A stretch of DNA of 64,000 bases, taken from an uncultured Tateyamaria sp. (GTDB lineage Bacteria; Pseudomonadota; Alphaproteobacteria; Rhodobacterales; Rhodobacteraceae). Shown here one piece after another: positions 36,982 through 45,795 of this stretch. The stretch lies in the NCBI RefSeq assembly GCF_947488715.1, contig NZ_CANLAG010000003.1:434001-498000 (forward strand), read 5' to 3'. Under the pieces are notes generated by a model that had not been told where the DNA came from, made no database searches, and was given only the letters and a program-made list of their open reading frames with translations. Each line of letters starts with the position of its first letter. Position 1 is the stretch's first letter. A program made the translations under genes and the position numbers.

Positions 36982-37696
36982 CGTCTGTATCGCCACCGGG
37001 TTTGTATTCCGCACCCAGCGGAGCGGGCCAGCCCGTGAGATGCCCAAAGATCGTGGCATAGTCCAACTCACCATGATCCGGGGCGCCACGGTCGGGGACC
37101 GAGGCGAACTGGATATGCCCGATGATGTCATGCAGATCGGTGAGGCGGGTGAGGATGTCGCCCTCGGTCCGGCCCACGTGGTAGCAGTCGAACATCAGCT
37201 TGAGATTGGGGGCGGCGACCTCGGCAATGATTGCGCGAGCCTGATCGGTGGTCTGCAGAAAATAGCCGGGCGCATCGTGTCGGTTCAGCGGCTCGATCAG
37301 GATGGTACGGGACGTGGCCGCGCAGGCATAGCGCAGGTTGCTGACAAAGGTCGCATGGGCCTCGGACCCGCTTGCAAAGCCACACATGACATGGATGGCG
37401 CCAGCATTTACCACGTCAGCATAGGCAACTGCCTGATCGATCGCGGCGCGCGCGTCGTCGTCGCGGCCCAGCAGGGCGGCAAGGCCATTTTCGCCCCCAG
37501 CCACATCGCCGCGTGACGTGTTCAGACCCAGCATGGGCAGTCCGGTTGCATCCAGCGCCGCCGCCACGTCTGCGGCGGGCGTGTCGTAGGGCCAGTGACA
37601 TTCGACCGCATCGAACCCTGCTGCATGTGCGGCGTGAATTGCGTCGGGCAGAGGGCGATCCGCCCAGAGAAAACCAAGATTTGCGGAGAACTTCAT
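36950..37696 (-). CDS. hyi: Hydroxypyruvate isomerase-like TIM barrel protein
   Basis: 248 residues. AP endonuclease family 2/xylose isomerase-like fold with AHAAGFDAVECHWPYDTP near the start, ILIEPLNRHDAPGYFL, LKLMFDCYHVGRTEGD and a late IGHIQFASVPDRGAPDHGELDY, the Hyi pattern. It interconverts hydroxypyruvate and tartronate semialdehyde. ATGA overlap with the upstream glxR supports a glyoxylate pathway pair. Glyoxylate carboligase (gcl) is not in the window. Confidence 0.9.
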   Translation of the reverse strand: MKFSANLGFLWADRPLPDAIHAAHAAGFDAVECHWPYDTPAADVAAALDATGLPMLGLNTSRGDVAGGENGLAALLGRDDDARAAIDQAVAYADVVNAGAIHVMCGFASGSEAHATFVSNLRYACAATSRTILIEPLNRHDAPGYFLQTTDQARAIIAEVAAPNLKLMFDCYHVGRTEGDILTRLTDLHDIIGHIQFASVPDRGAPDHGELDYATIFGHLTGWPAPLGAEYKPGGDTDATLGWLTRHR

Positions 37697-38592
37697 GCGT
37701 CTTCTCCGGGCAGGGTCAAGCCTGCGTTTCGGGCGTAAACCTTGGCCACGGCGGCGTCATCTTCGCCACCCAGCCCCATGCCCGCCGCCGCAATGAACTG
37801 CTGCAGGGCAGCGGCTGTCACCGGGGCGGAAAAGCTGGCGGATTTCGCGATGTCGAGCACGATGCCGAGGTCCTTGGGCCAGATGTTGACCGAACTGTGC
37901 GGGGTATAGTCACCCGCAACAATGTGTGGCGCGCGGTTCTCCAGCATCCAGGAGGATCCCGCGCATTTGCTGATCACCTCGACAAACTGGTCGGGGGCGA
38001 CGCCCTGAGTCATGCCAAAGGTCAACGCTTCGGCCATGGTGGCGATGTGGACACCTGCCAGCAGTTGATTGACCGCCTTCATCGCGGAACCCGGCCCCGC
38101 CTGATCGCCCAGCCGGAACACGGTTTCAGCAGTCGCATCGAGGATGGCCTCTGCGGCGGCAAAAGCTTCGGGTTTGCCAGCGGCCATGATGGACAGCGCG
38201 CCTTGGGCGGCCTTGATCGAGCCGCCCGAAATCGGCGCATCGAGATAGTGAACACCTTGTGCCTGACACTTCGCCTCCATCTCGCGGGCGAAATCCGGGG
38301 GCACAGTCGCGCATGCCATGACAACCGCGCCGGGTTTCAACGAGGGTACCAGCCCGGCATCGCCAAACAGTACGTTTTCAGTCTGCGCCGCGTTCAGAAC
38401 GACGACAATGACCGCATCAAGGTCGCCTGCCACATCGGCAAGAGCGCCCGCCGCACCCCCTTCGGACTGGAAGCGTTGGACCTGGGTTTCGTTGATGTCA
38501 AACCCGTGGGTGATGTGCCCTGCGGCCAAGCAGGACTGTGCGATGCCGTACCCCATGGAGCCAAGGCCGATAACTGCGGTTGTGTGGGGCAT
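37693..38592 (-). CDS. glxR: 2-hydroxy-3-oxopropionate reductase (tartronate semialdehyde reductase) family
   Basis: 299 residues. 3-hydroxyisobutyrate dehydrogenase-like family: Rossmann GLGSMGYGIAQSCLAAGH, DAPISGGSIKAAQGALSIMAAG substrate loop, and the catalytic Lys in GSAMKAVNQLLAG. Reduces tartronate semialdehyde to glycerate with NAD(P)H. Preceded by AGGAGACGACC. Leads the glxR-hyi operon. Other beta-hydroxyacid substrates cannot be excluded, though pairing with hyi points to glyoxylate metabolism. Confidence 0.88.
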   Translation of the reverse strand: MPHTTAVIGLGSMGYGIAQSCLAAGHITHGFDINETQVQRFQSEGGAAGALADVAGDLDAVIVVVLNAAQTENVLFGDAGLVPSLKPGAVVMACATVPPDFAREMEAKCQAQGVHYLDAPISGGSIKAAQGALSIMAAGKPEAFAAAEAILDATAETVFRLGDQAGPGSAMKAVNQLLAGVHIATMAEALTFGMTQGVAPDQFVEVISKCAGSSWMLENRAPHIVAGDYTPHSSVNIWPKDLGIVLDIAKSASFSAPVTAAALQQFIAAAGMGLGGEDDAAVAKVYARNAGLTLPGEDA

Positions 38593-39019
38593 GGTCGTCT
38601 CCTGATTTGTCAGATTGCGCTATCATGGCCATTGATCGGCAAAGGGCAAGGCGTGAGACGGAAGCGCGTGCGCGGTTGGTTTTGACCGGGGTCGCCAACG
38701 GGTTCGTCGTTGGTGTTGGGCGGTTTGGATCGGGTGGATTTGCATTGCCGCAAAAGTGCCGATTTCAAACAGTTTGGCCTGAACAAATGGCTGGCTTGGC
38801 ATGCTCAAGAAAGAGGCATTTGGGACTACGTTTCGAGATTTCGCATCCACGAAATTCGGATGTTCGGGGCCGTTTCAATGAGATTCGGTTCACTGCCGTG
38901 CGCCATCAAATGCCTGCAATTCGGGTAAGGTGGCGACAGTATCGATCTTGGCGTTTCAAGCGTTGATGTCGCACAAATCGCATTAAAAACAACAACCTAA
39001 ACGTTTCTAAAAAATATTC
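38593..39019. other. Intergenic region upstream of glxR and the second sugar operon
   Basis: About 640 bases separate the divergent glxR and sugar-binding genes (to 39236). Short open frames here have no family features and no good ribosome sites, so I see no gene. The right-hand part, from about 38960, becomes AT-rich and leads into the palindromic operator at 39020, so it probably holds the forward promoter. Confidence 0.5.
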
Positions 39020-39033
39020 TGCAACCGGTTGCA
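39020..39033. promoter_or_regulatory. LacI-type operator, copy 1
   Basis: Perfect 14-base palindrome TGCAACCGGTTGCA with a central CG, the standard shape of LacI-family operators. It lies 203 bases before the sugar-binding protein start, next to an AT-rich run (AAAAAATATTC) that may be part of the promoter. The same core recurs at 43530-43545. Confidence 0.8.
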
Positions 39034-39236
39034 AATTGAGGCAGACGGCGTAGACTTTGTGCATGGCTGCTTGCAAGGGGAGCGTTTCAGTCCCGGCCCG
39101 GACGTCCAGATGACGGACAGAAGGCGGCGGGGTGATCGGCTCAGGAGACGCGCCAGCCAGTGTTGACCAAGGCCTGTATCCAGTGCCGGTCGGACAGAAA
39201 AACACGCGTGCGTCGGGCACGCAAAAGGGAGAGAAA

Positions 39237-40175
39237 ATGAAAAAGTTCCTTATCACAGCGGGCATGGCTGCCCTCATGTCGACCACCGCCATGGCAGAGA
39301 CCATTGGCGTGTCGGTTGCACGTTTTGACGACAACGGCCTGACGATCATGCGCAACGGCATGACAACGCATGCCGACGCGCTGGACGGTGTCGATCTGAT
39401 CATGGAAGACGCGCAGGACGACGTGGCGCGTCAGTTGGACCAGATCAACAACTTTATCGCTTCGGGCGTGGATGCGATCATCGTCAACGCGGTTGATACC
39501 AACGCGACTGCCGCGATGAGCCAGGCCGCGGACTCTGCCGGTGTGCCGCTGGTCTATGTGAACCGCCAGCCGATCAACATGGATACATTGCCCGAAGGGC
39601 AGGCGTTTGTGGCGTCGAACGAGATCGAGTCCGGTACGCTGAAAGCGTTCGAGATCTGCAAGAACCTGCGGGCTGCGGGCAAGTCGGGCGGCGCGACCGC
39701 GTACATGCTGATGGGGCAGTTGTCCAACCAGGCGGCAGTCCAGCGGTCCAAGGACGTCGAGGACGTGTTGGGCATGGACATGTGCAACTTTATCACGCTG
39801 ATCGACAAGCAGACGGCGAACTGGTCGCGCGACCAGGCGCAGGATTTGATGAGCAACTGGATTTCGTCGGGCGAGCCGTTTGATGCGGTGTTTGCCAACA
39901 ATGACGAAATGGCGATTGGTGCCATCCAGGCGATGAAGTCGTCGGGCATTTCGATGGATGACGTCGAGGTTGGCGGTGTTGATGCAACGCCGGATGCGCT
40001 GGTTGCGATGCAGGCGGGCGACATGGATGTGACCGTGTTCCAGGATCTGGCCGGGCAGGGCGCCGGGTCAATCGACACAGCCATCAAGCTGGCCAAGGGC
40101 GAAGACGTCGACAAGACGGTATTCATCCCCTTCAAGCTGGTCACGCCCGACAACGTGTCCGACTTTCTGAACTAA
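39237..40175 (+). CDS. Sugar/polyol ABC transporter substrate-binding protein (RbsB/rhizopine type)
   Basis: 312 residues with a signal peptide (ITAGMAALMSTTAMA). Family 4 periplasmic binding fold: IGVSVARFDDNGLTIMRNGM, then a hinge region VDAIIVNAVDTNATAAM, and FDAVFANNDEMAIGAIQAM. Closest in feel to inositol/rhizopine or ribose-type binders. ATG 39237 follows GGGAGAGAAA; the longer frame has no ribosome site. First gene of an ABC operon with permease and single-domain ATPase. The ligand is not certain. Confidence 0.9.
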   Translation: MKKFLITAGMAALMSTTAMAETIGVSVARFDDNGLTIMRNGMTTHADALDGVDLIMEDAQDDVARQLDQINNFIASGVDAIIVNAVDTNATAAMSQAADSAGVPLVYVNRQPINMDTLPEGQAFVASNEIESGTLKAFEICKNLRAAGKSGGATAYMLMGQLSNQAAVQRSKDVEDVLGMDMCNFITLIDKQTANWSRDQAQDLMSNWISSGEPFDAVFANNDEMAIGAIQAMKSSGISMDDVEVGGVDATPDALVAMQAGDMDVTVFQDLAGQGAGSIDTAIKLAKGEDVDKTVFIPFKLVTPDNVSDFLN

Positions 40176-40276
40176 CCCACTCACGCACGTGATGGATTGG
40201 GCGGTGCAGCAGTGCCGCCCAATCTGCACGACAAGGCATAGACGCGGCGCAAAAGCCGCTGGATGGAGAGGCACCT

Positions 40277-41359
40277 ATGGCCGACGCAACTCAGGGCACC
40301 GGCGGACTGACGTTCGACGCAAAAAAACGGGCCTGGCCGAACGAGCTGAATATCTTTTTCGCGTTGATCCTGATCATTTTCGCCTTCGAGGCGGCGGGGC
40401 AGATCCTGCCGTACATGAAGGGGCAGAGTTTTCTGTTCGACACCCGCGACCGGTTCGACAGCATTTTCAACGAAGCCCGGCTCAAGATCATCATCCTGCA
40501 GGTGGCTATTATCGGGATCATCGCGCTGGGGGTCACGCAGGTGATCATTTCGGGGGGGATCGACCTGAGTTCCGGTCCGCTGGTTGGGGCCACGGCGATG
40601 ATCGTGATGTCCTTTGCGCAGACCGAGCTGGTCAATGGGGGGCCGAACCCCAAGGCCGTGTTCGGGGCGTGGGCCTTTGATCTGCCGGTGTTGGTGCCGG
40701 TTGTGGTGGGTTTGACGTTTGGGGCGTTTATCGGGGCCATAAACGGCAGTCTGATTGCCTACACCCGCATTCCGCCGTTCATCGCGACACTGGGGATGTT
40801 CCTGATCTGCCGCGGTATTGCGCAGGCCTGGACCCGTGGTCAGCCTGTGTCCTTTCCCACGGAAAGCTTTGCTGTGATCGGCAAGGGGATGATGCCGGTC
40901 TATCTGTTTCTGGCGCTGGCTGTCCTGTTTCACCTGATCCTCAAATACACGATCTACGGCAAGCACACCTATGCCATCGGATCGAACGAAGATGCGGCGC
41001 GTATGTCGGGCATCAACGTCAAACGGCACAAGGTCATGGTGTATATGATCGCGTCTATGCTCGCGGCTTTTGCGGCGATTGTGCTTAGTTCCAAGAACCT
41101 AACGGCGCAATCGGGCATGGGCATCTTTTACGAGCTCTATGCCATCGCCATGGCGGTGATCGGCGGGGTCAGTCTTACCGGCGGGCGCGGGTCCATCATC
41201 GGGACCGTTCTGGGTGCCATGGTGTTTGGCGTGATTCAGTCGGGGTTCACCTACATCAAGCTGGACGCGTTCTATCAGTTGATGGCGATGGGGGCGATCA
41301 TCATTGGTGCAGTTGTGCTGGACAAGGTCCGGCAGGAACGTGCGGCGGCGCGAAGTTGA
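40277..41359 (+). CDS. Sugar/polyol ABC transporter permease (RbsC type)
   Basis: 360 residues with 8-10 hydrophobic segments. Ribose-type permease core: QVIISGGIDLSSGPLVGATAM, GAINGSLIAYTRIPPFIATLGMF and the late GGVSLTGGRGSIIGTVLGA. An unusual hydrophilic insert with charged residues (about 45-70, DTRDRFDSIFNEARLK) follows the first segment, as in inositol transporters of this family. Transports the ligand caught by the upstream binding protein. The stop lies 14 bases before the ATPase start. Confidence 0.92.
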   Translation: MADATQGTGGLTFDAKKRAWPNELNIFFALILIIFAFEAAGQILPYMKGQSFLFDTRDRFDSIFNEARLKIIILQVAIIGIIALGVTQVIISGGIDLSSGPLVGATAMIVMSFAQTELVNGGPNPKAVFGAWAFDLPVLVPVVVGLTFGAFIGAINGSLIAYTRIPPFIATLGMFLICRGIAQAWTRGQPVSFPTESFAVIGKGMMPVYLFLALAVLFHLILKYTIYGKHTYAIGSNEDAARMSGINVKRHKVMVYMIASMLAAFAAIVLSSKNLTAQSGMGIFYELYAIAMAVIGGVSLTGGRGSIIGTVLGAMVFGVIQSGFTYIKLDAFYQLMAMGAIIIGAVVLDKVRQERAAARS

Positions 41360-41373
41360 GGGAGGACCAAGCC

Positions 41374-42150
41374 ATGAGCGATACTATTCTTGAGACCAAA
41401 GGTCTGACCAAACACTATGGCGGTGTGCACGCCCTGACGGATGCGGATTTCTCTCTGAAAAAGGGCGAACACGTGGCCATCATGGGGGACAACGGGGCGG
41501 GCAAGTCGACCTTTGTCCGTCAGATCACCGGGGTGGAGCAGCGCACGCGCGGCGAGATCATTTTTGACGGCAAGCCGGTGCATTTCGGCGGGCCACTGGA
41601 TGCGCGTGAGGCCGGGATTGAAACCGTGTTTCAGACGCTCGCACTGGCGGATGATCTGGATGTGCCAGACAACCTGTTTCTGGGTCGCGAGATGACGCGC
41701 TTTAACTGGTTGGGGCCATTCCGTATCCTTGACTACAAGGGGATGCGCCAGGCGACGCTGGATGGGTTGGAAAAGACTGCAGTGAAAATTCCCAACATCC
41801 GCAATACGATCCGCAACATGTCAGGTGGACAGCGGCAATGTGTGGCCATTGCCCGTACTGCCACATTCCATTCCAAGCTGACGATCATGGACGAACCCAC
41901 CGCGGCGCTGGGTGTTCAGGAAACCGCGCAGGTGGAAAACATCGTCCGCACCCTGAAAGAGGCGGGCGAGCCGTTGATCCTGATCAGTCACAACATGCGG
42001 CAAGTCATGGATCTGGTGGACCGCATTGTCGTGTTCCGCAGGGGCCGTATCGTGGCGAACCTGAACAAGGAAGACACGGACGGTCAGGACATCGTGGCCT
42101 ACATCACAGGCGCAAAAACGCAGCCTGAATACGACCTCGAGGCCGTCTGA
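41374..42150 (+). CDS. Sugar/polyol ABC transporter ATP-binding protein, single domain
   Basis: 258 residues. Walker A GDNGAGKST, signature SGGQRQCVAIARTATF, Walker B KLTIMDEPTAALG. Ribose-type importers often carry a double-domain ATPase (RbsA, about 500 residues); this one has a single domain, as in some FrcA-like systems, and would work as a homodimer. ATG 41374 follows GGGAGG. Last gene of the operon; a strong terminator follows. Confidence 0.93.
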   Translation: MSDTILETKGLTKHYGGVHALTDADFSLKKGEHVAIMGDNGAGKSTFVRQITGVEQRTRGEIIFDGKPVHFGGPLDAREAGIETVFQTLALADDLDVPDNLFLGREMTRFNWLGPFRILDYKGMRQATLDGLEKTAVKIPNIRNTIRNMSGGQRQCVAIARTATFHSKLTIMDEPTAALGVQETAQVENIVRTLKEAGEPLILISHNMRQVMDLVDRIVVFRRGRIVANLNKEDTDGQDIVAYITGAKTQPEYDLEAV

Positions 42151-42191
42151 GCATCATAGCCGGTTGGGTTATGGGGTCTCGCAGCAAAGAG

Positions 42192-42219
42192 AAAGGCCGG
42201 TTCTTAGGAACCGGCCTTT
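42192..42219. terminator. Bidirectional terminator between convergent genes
   Basis: Perfect 12-base stem AAAGGCCGGTTC (42192-42203) with GAACCGGCCTTT (42208-42219), loop TTAG, followed by more T on the plus strand. It serves the forward ABC operon and, less strongly, the reverse dehydrogenase gene that ends at 42226. Confidence 0.9.
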
Positions 42220-42225
42220 TTGATG

Positions 42226-43359
42226 TTAGCGCAGTGATGCGGGGCGGGCATCGACCCATGCGCCATCGGCCTTGGCTGAGGCGACGCATTGGTGCACCGC
42301 AGACATGGATCGCAGTCCGTCCATGGCCGTGGGGTAGGCGCCATGCGTTTCGCCGCGAATGGCGGCCGCGAGATCGACGTAGATGTTTGTCACCGCCATG
42401 GGGAAACCTTCGGGGTGGGCAATAGCCACGCGGCTGAGGCGTCCGGCCTCGTCGGACAGCCCGGCCTCGCCTTTTTCCATGATCTGCGTGCGGCCACCCA
42501 GCGGAGTGTACATGACTTGGCCGGGTTGTTCGGCCCACCACTTCATGCCGCCGGTTTCGCCAAAGACCTGTATTTCGAACCCGTGTTGACGCCCGATGGC
42601 TACCGACGATGTCCAAAGCCGACCGATTGTGCCGCCTTCCATGCGGAAGTTGACCATGGCGTCATCTTCGAGCACGCGGCTGGAGATGGTTGAGGCAAAG
42701 TCGGCGGACAGCGTCTTGACCTCGTCACCGGCGATAAAGCTGGCAAGGTGCATGGCGTGAATGCCGCAATCAGCAAATTGCCCGGACACGCCTGCCATGG
42801 CCGGATCATAGCGCCAGCGCACGCGCGGGTTGTCAGCGTCGGCGGCATCCCCGTGGTGGCCGTGGCTGAAATTGACCACGATCACGCGCACTTTGCCGAT
42901 GTCGCCCCGTGCCACAATATTGCGCATTTCGCGCACCATCGGATAGGCGGAATAGCAGTAGTTCACGGCACAGACCTGACCGGTTTTGGCGGCGATCTTG
43001 ACGATCTCTTCGCCCTCTTCGACGGTCATGGTCATCGGCTTTTCGCACAAGACGTTGAACCCGGCCTCGAGAAAGGACTTGGTGATCTCAAAATGGGTGG
43101 AATTGGGCGTGGCGACTGTGACCAGATCGACCTTGTCATCGCGGCCCTTTTCACCCTCGAGCATGTCTTGCCAATTGCCATAGGCGCGGTCGGCTGCAAC
43201 GCCGAGGCGCTGGGCGTAGGCTTTGCCCCTTTCAGCGTCGTGATCGAGCGCCCCTGCCGCCAGGACAAAGTTGCCGTCGGCCTGTGCGCCAAGACGGTGG
43301 GCGGGCCCAATCTGGCTGCCTTCTCCGCCGCCGATCATGCCCCAATTCAGTCGTTTCAT
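42226..43359 (-). CDS. Gfo/Idh/MocA family oxidoreductase
   Basis: 377 residues. N-terminal Rossmann fold (NWGMIGGGEGSQIGPAHRLG), NAD site EKPMTMTVEEGEE with the EKP motif, and C-terminal alpha/beta domain with GIHAMHLASFI, where the His contacts the substrate. Oxidises or reduces a sugar, inositol or related polyol. ATG 43359 has AGGA 6 bases upstream. It faces the sugar ABC operon and has the same LacI-type palindrome at its promoter, so it probably acts on the imported compound. Confidence 0.92.
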   Translation of the reverse strand: MKRLNWGMIGGGEGSQIGPAHRLGAQADGNFVLAAGALDHDAERGKAYAQRLGVAADRAYGNWQDMLEGEKGRDDKVDLVTVATPNSTHFEITKSFLEAGFNVLCEKPMTMTVEEGEEIVKIAAKTGQVCAVNYCYSAYPMVREMRNIVARGDIGKVRVIVVNFSHGHHGDAADADNPRVRWRYDPAMAGVSGQFADCGIHAMHLASFIAGDEVKTLSADFASTISSRVLEDDAMVNFRMEGGTIGRLWTSSVAIGRQHGFEIQVFGETGGMKWWAEQPGQVMYTPLGGRTQIMEKGEAGLSDEAGRLSRVAIAHPEGFPMAVTNIYVDLAAAIRGETHGAYPTAMDGLRSMSAVHQCVASAKADGAWVDARPASLR

Positions 43360-43529
43360 CTGCTGTCCTTTCAAGAGCCGATGGGGTGCAGGCGCTCACC
43401 GTCGACCTGCGTATGGTTCTGTCTATGCCGGGTGACGCGGGGCGATGCAAAAGTCTTTGGCGGTTGCCGGCGTCCATTGCTGTACCTTGTCCCGACACAG
43501 AGTGTCTTTTCAGCGGCTACATGCAAGTG

Positions 43530-43545
43530 TTGCAACCGGTTGCAA
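43530..43545. promoter_or_regulatory. LacI-type operator, copy 2
   Basis: Perfect 16-base palindrome TTGCAACCGGTTGCAA, sharing the 14-base core of the site at 39020. It lies 171 bases upstream of the reverse-strand dehydrogenase start. The 265-base gap 43360-43624 holds no gene. No LacI-family gene is present in the window. Confidence 0.8.
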
Positions 43546-43624
43546 TTGGATAACGGCACTCGGTTTCTTTCTCAAGCTGCAAATGCAGTTTTGAGCAGGA
43601 GCGTTAGACGGACAGTGGAGGGAT

Positions 43625-44635
43625 TTAGGCGGCGCGGCGTTCCAGTGCGCGGCGGGCTTCGTTTTCCTCGGTGATCAGGACATAGGCCCACACCAGAATG
43701 GGCAGTGCGACGATACCGCCAACAGGGCCCCAGAGCCACAGGCCAAAGACGATGGCGAGGAACACGGCCAGAGGGTTGAGCGACAGGCGGCGTCCGACGA
43801 ATGTCGGGGTGACGAATTGCGCCTCGATCAGGTTCAGGACCAGGAAGACGGCGGGGGGCAACAGCACCATACCGCCGGAAAAATGCGTCATGCCTGCGAT
43901 CAAGAGGGACACAACCATGATGGCGGGCCCCAGGTAGAGTACAAAGTTCAGCAGGAAGGCGGCGGCGCCCCAGACCATTGGATCAGGCACTCCCATCACG
44001 GTCAGGGCCGCGGCGACGGCCATCCCAAGCGTGGCGTTCACGGCGGCAATCGTCACAAAGTAGTGGGACACGGCGCGGTCGGCGGTGGTCAGCCGGCGTC
44101 TGGCTCTGGGGCCAAGCCAGTCGTAGATGTCGCTGCGCGTGAGCAGACAGAAAAACAGCGTGCCAAGGGCGATCAGCGCCTGTGCCATCAGGTTCGGCGC
44201 GAGCCAGAGGGCATCGATGACCGTTGGCATTGCCTCTTCCATCGCCTCCTCGCCACGTTCGGCGAGCTGCCCTTCGAGTGCTTCGAGGCCGCGCAGGGCA
44301 AGCGTCAGGTCAGACATCCATGTGCGCAGGTGATCAGAGACGCGTGGCAGGACGTTGACGAGTTCCATGATAATCGGTCCGGCCCACAGGGCGATGAGTG
44401 CCAGTGCGACAACCGCAAAAACAAGCGCGCCAAGTGCGCCGACGACATGCGGCAGGTTCAACCGTGCCATGAGGCGCATCGCGGGCGTCAGTACAGTGGC
44501 GAGGGTCAGCCCCAAGACGATGGGCGCCGACACGGCCTGGCCAAATTTGAGCGCGCCGATGCAGGCGATGGATGCGATTGCTATCAGGCAGACCGTTTGC
44601 AGGTCTGCCCGACCAAAGGGACTTCGGTCATCCAT
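43625..44635 (-). CDS. AI-2E family transporter
   Basis: 336 residues with about seven to eight membrane segments: KFGQAVSAPIVLGLTLATVL near the start and a C-terminal FLAIVFGLWLWGPVGGIVALP, the AI-2E (PerM/TqsA) family signature. Members export small molecules, or possibly ions as reported for Na+/H+ antiport; the substrate is unknown here. ATG 44635; overlaps the preceding gene by 8 bases. Last gene of a stress operon that starts at an EcfG-type promoter near 46281. Confidence 0.9.
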   Translation of the reverse strand: MDDRSPFGRADLQTVCLIAIASIACIGALKFGQAVSAPIVLGLTLATVLTPAMRLMARLNLPHVVGALGALVFAVVALALIALWAGPIIMELVNVLPRVSDHLRTWMSDLTLALRGLEALEGQLAERGEEAMEEAMPTVIDALWLAPNLMAQALIALGTLFFCLLTRSDIYDWLGPRARRRLTTADRAVSHYFVTIAAVNATLGMAVAAALTVMGVPDPMVWGAAAFLLNFVLYLGPAIMVVSLLIAGMTHFSGGMVLLPPAVFLVLNLIEAQFVTPTFVGRRLSLNPLAVFLAIVFGLWLWGPVGGIVALPILVWAYVLITEENEARRALERRAA

Positions 44636-45413
44636 GTGTTGCGCCGCGCCCGTTGCCCTGATTGTCGAGCGCGTCGCGGGCTGCGGCCATGCCGCTGTCG
44701 ATGGCCGATTTACTGCGGGCCTCAAGGGTCGCGATTTCGTCGCGCAGAACGGCTTCGGCGTCGCGCAGCAGCTGGTCACGCTTTGCCCCCAGCACTTCGG
44801 CCTCGCGGCGTGTGCCGGGCAGGGCGGCCCCGATCAACGCGCCGATCCCGGCGGCCACGAGGGTGGTGACGATGGGCCGTTCCTGGTGCGTTTTCTGAGC
44901 TGCGGCGGCCAGTTTGGCGCTGTGGCGTTCAAGCTTTTCCTGTGCCGCGATGGCGTTCAGGCGCGCGGTGCGCACCTTGGCGCGCGCATCGGGGCTGAGG
45001 CGGTCCAGTCCGGCGTCCAGCTTGATCCGCAGGGCCTGCGCGCGGCCTGGACCAACATCGACATTGTCCGCTTGAACACGAGCCTGTTGTTTGTGCCGGG
45101 CGGCGGCACGCGCGATGCGTTTGTTGGCCTCACCGCTCAACGGTGCAGACGATGTCGGCTGTGGTTCTGGCGAGGGGGCGGGGCGTTGCGGCAGGGCGAA
45201 CATCGCAATGCCAGCACCGACAACGGCCACGCTCAGCGGGTTGGCGCGGGCGCGCCGGGTTACGAGGCGCGCGAGATCAGCCAGTTGCGTTGTGGCAGCA
45301 TGCCCGGCCGCTTCGGGTGCGCGGTTTGACAACAAGGCGTTAAGCGCCAGTGTCAAACCTTCGCGGTGCCCGTCAGCGTCGGCGCGGGCGGTGTCCATTG
45401 AATTACGAGACAT
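44628..45413 (-). CDS. Hypothetical protein of the stress operon, alanine-rich
   Basis: 261 residues from ATG 45413, preceded by GGAG. A basic, alanine-rich protein with a hydrophobic stretch at about 62-75 and a glycine-zipper-like hydrophobic segment at about 184-200 (LVAAGIGALIGAALPG), the second followed by a helix rich in Arg, Glu and Ala (coiled coil probable). It resembles an extended version of the DUF883/YqjD type of membrane-tethered helical protein. Overlaps the gene before by 11 bases and the AI-2E gene by 8. Function unknown. Confidence 0.75.
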   Translation of the reverse strand: MSRNSMDTARADADGHREGLTLALNALLSNRAPEAAGHAATTQLADLARLVTRRARANPLSVAVVGAGIAMFALPQRPAPSPEPQPTSSAPLSGEANKRIARAAARHKQQARVQADNVDVGPGRAQALRIKLDAGLDRLSPDARAKVRTARLNAIAAQEKLERHSAKLAAAAQKTHQERPIVTTLVAAGIGALIGAALPGTRREAEVLGAKRDQLLRDAEAVLRDEIATLEARSKSAIDSGMAAARDALDNQGNGRGATHG

Positions 45414-45795
45414 GAGTTTTCTCCGTGACGAGGCGTATGGTTTCAGCGGCATGTGCCGCCGTGCGTGTGGGTGCGATGGCCTTTGGGGACAGGCGGTTCA
45501 GACCCAGCCACAGGGCAAGTGCCGATACAATCAACAGGCCTGTGCCCGTTGCGAGCGCGGCGAGCCAAGCGGCGAGACCGAGTGCCGTGAGCCCGAGAAA
45601 CAGAGCCGCTGTCAGAGCAAAGAGTGCGCTGAACGTGGCGGCAAAGCCGATCGCGGCGAGGATCAAGCCGGTGCGCGCCGCCCGCAGGTTCTGCGCCATC
45701 TCGCCACGGGCCAAACGCCATTCGCTGATCAAAAGGCCGCGCAGATGCGCCGCCACGTTTTCGATTTGCGCAAGGGGCGAAGGGTGGGGTTGCAT
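45403..45795 (-). CDS. Phage holin-like/YqjE-type membrane protein
   Basis: 130 residues from ATG 45795. Two strong membrane segments (about 45-70 and 78-100) follow an amphipathic N-terminal helix, and a short charged tail ends the protein. This is the layout of the putative Actinobacterial holin-X/YqjE family, which in enterobacteria is encoded next to yqjD. Nothing points to phage. It shares one base with the upstream stop (TAATG), so translation is coupled in the order DUF883-like, YqjE-like. Confidence 0.75.
   Translation of the reverse strand: MQPHPSPLAQIENVAAHLRGLLISEWRLARGEMAQNLRAARTGLILAAIGFAATFSALFALTAALFLGLTALGLAAWLAALATGTGLLIVSALALWLGLNRLSPKAIAPTRTAAHAAETIRLVTEKTHVS

Noticed and set aside
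35913-37061. 382-residue forward frame across arsJ
   Set aside because: It is out of phase with the ArsJ frame and rich in Gly, Arg and Cys, as expected for a shadow.
38580-38966. 128-residue open frame upstream of the second sugar operon
   Set aside because: It overlaps the glxR start, has no ribosome site and its composition (Arg-rich, mixed) is like other shadows.
45403-45795. Prophage holin
   Set aside because: The holin-like fold alone could suggest phage, but neighbours are stress genes, no phage genes occur, and the YqjE family explains it.
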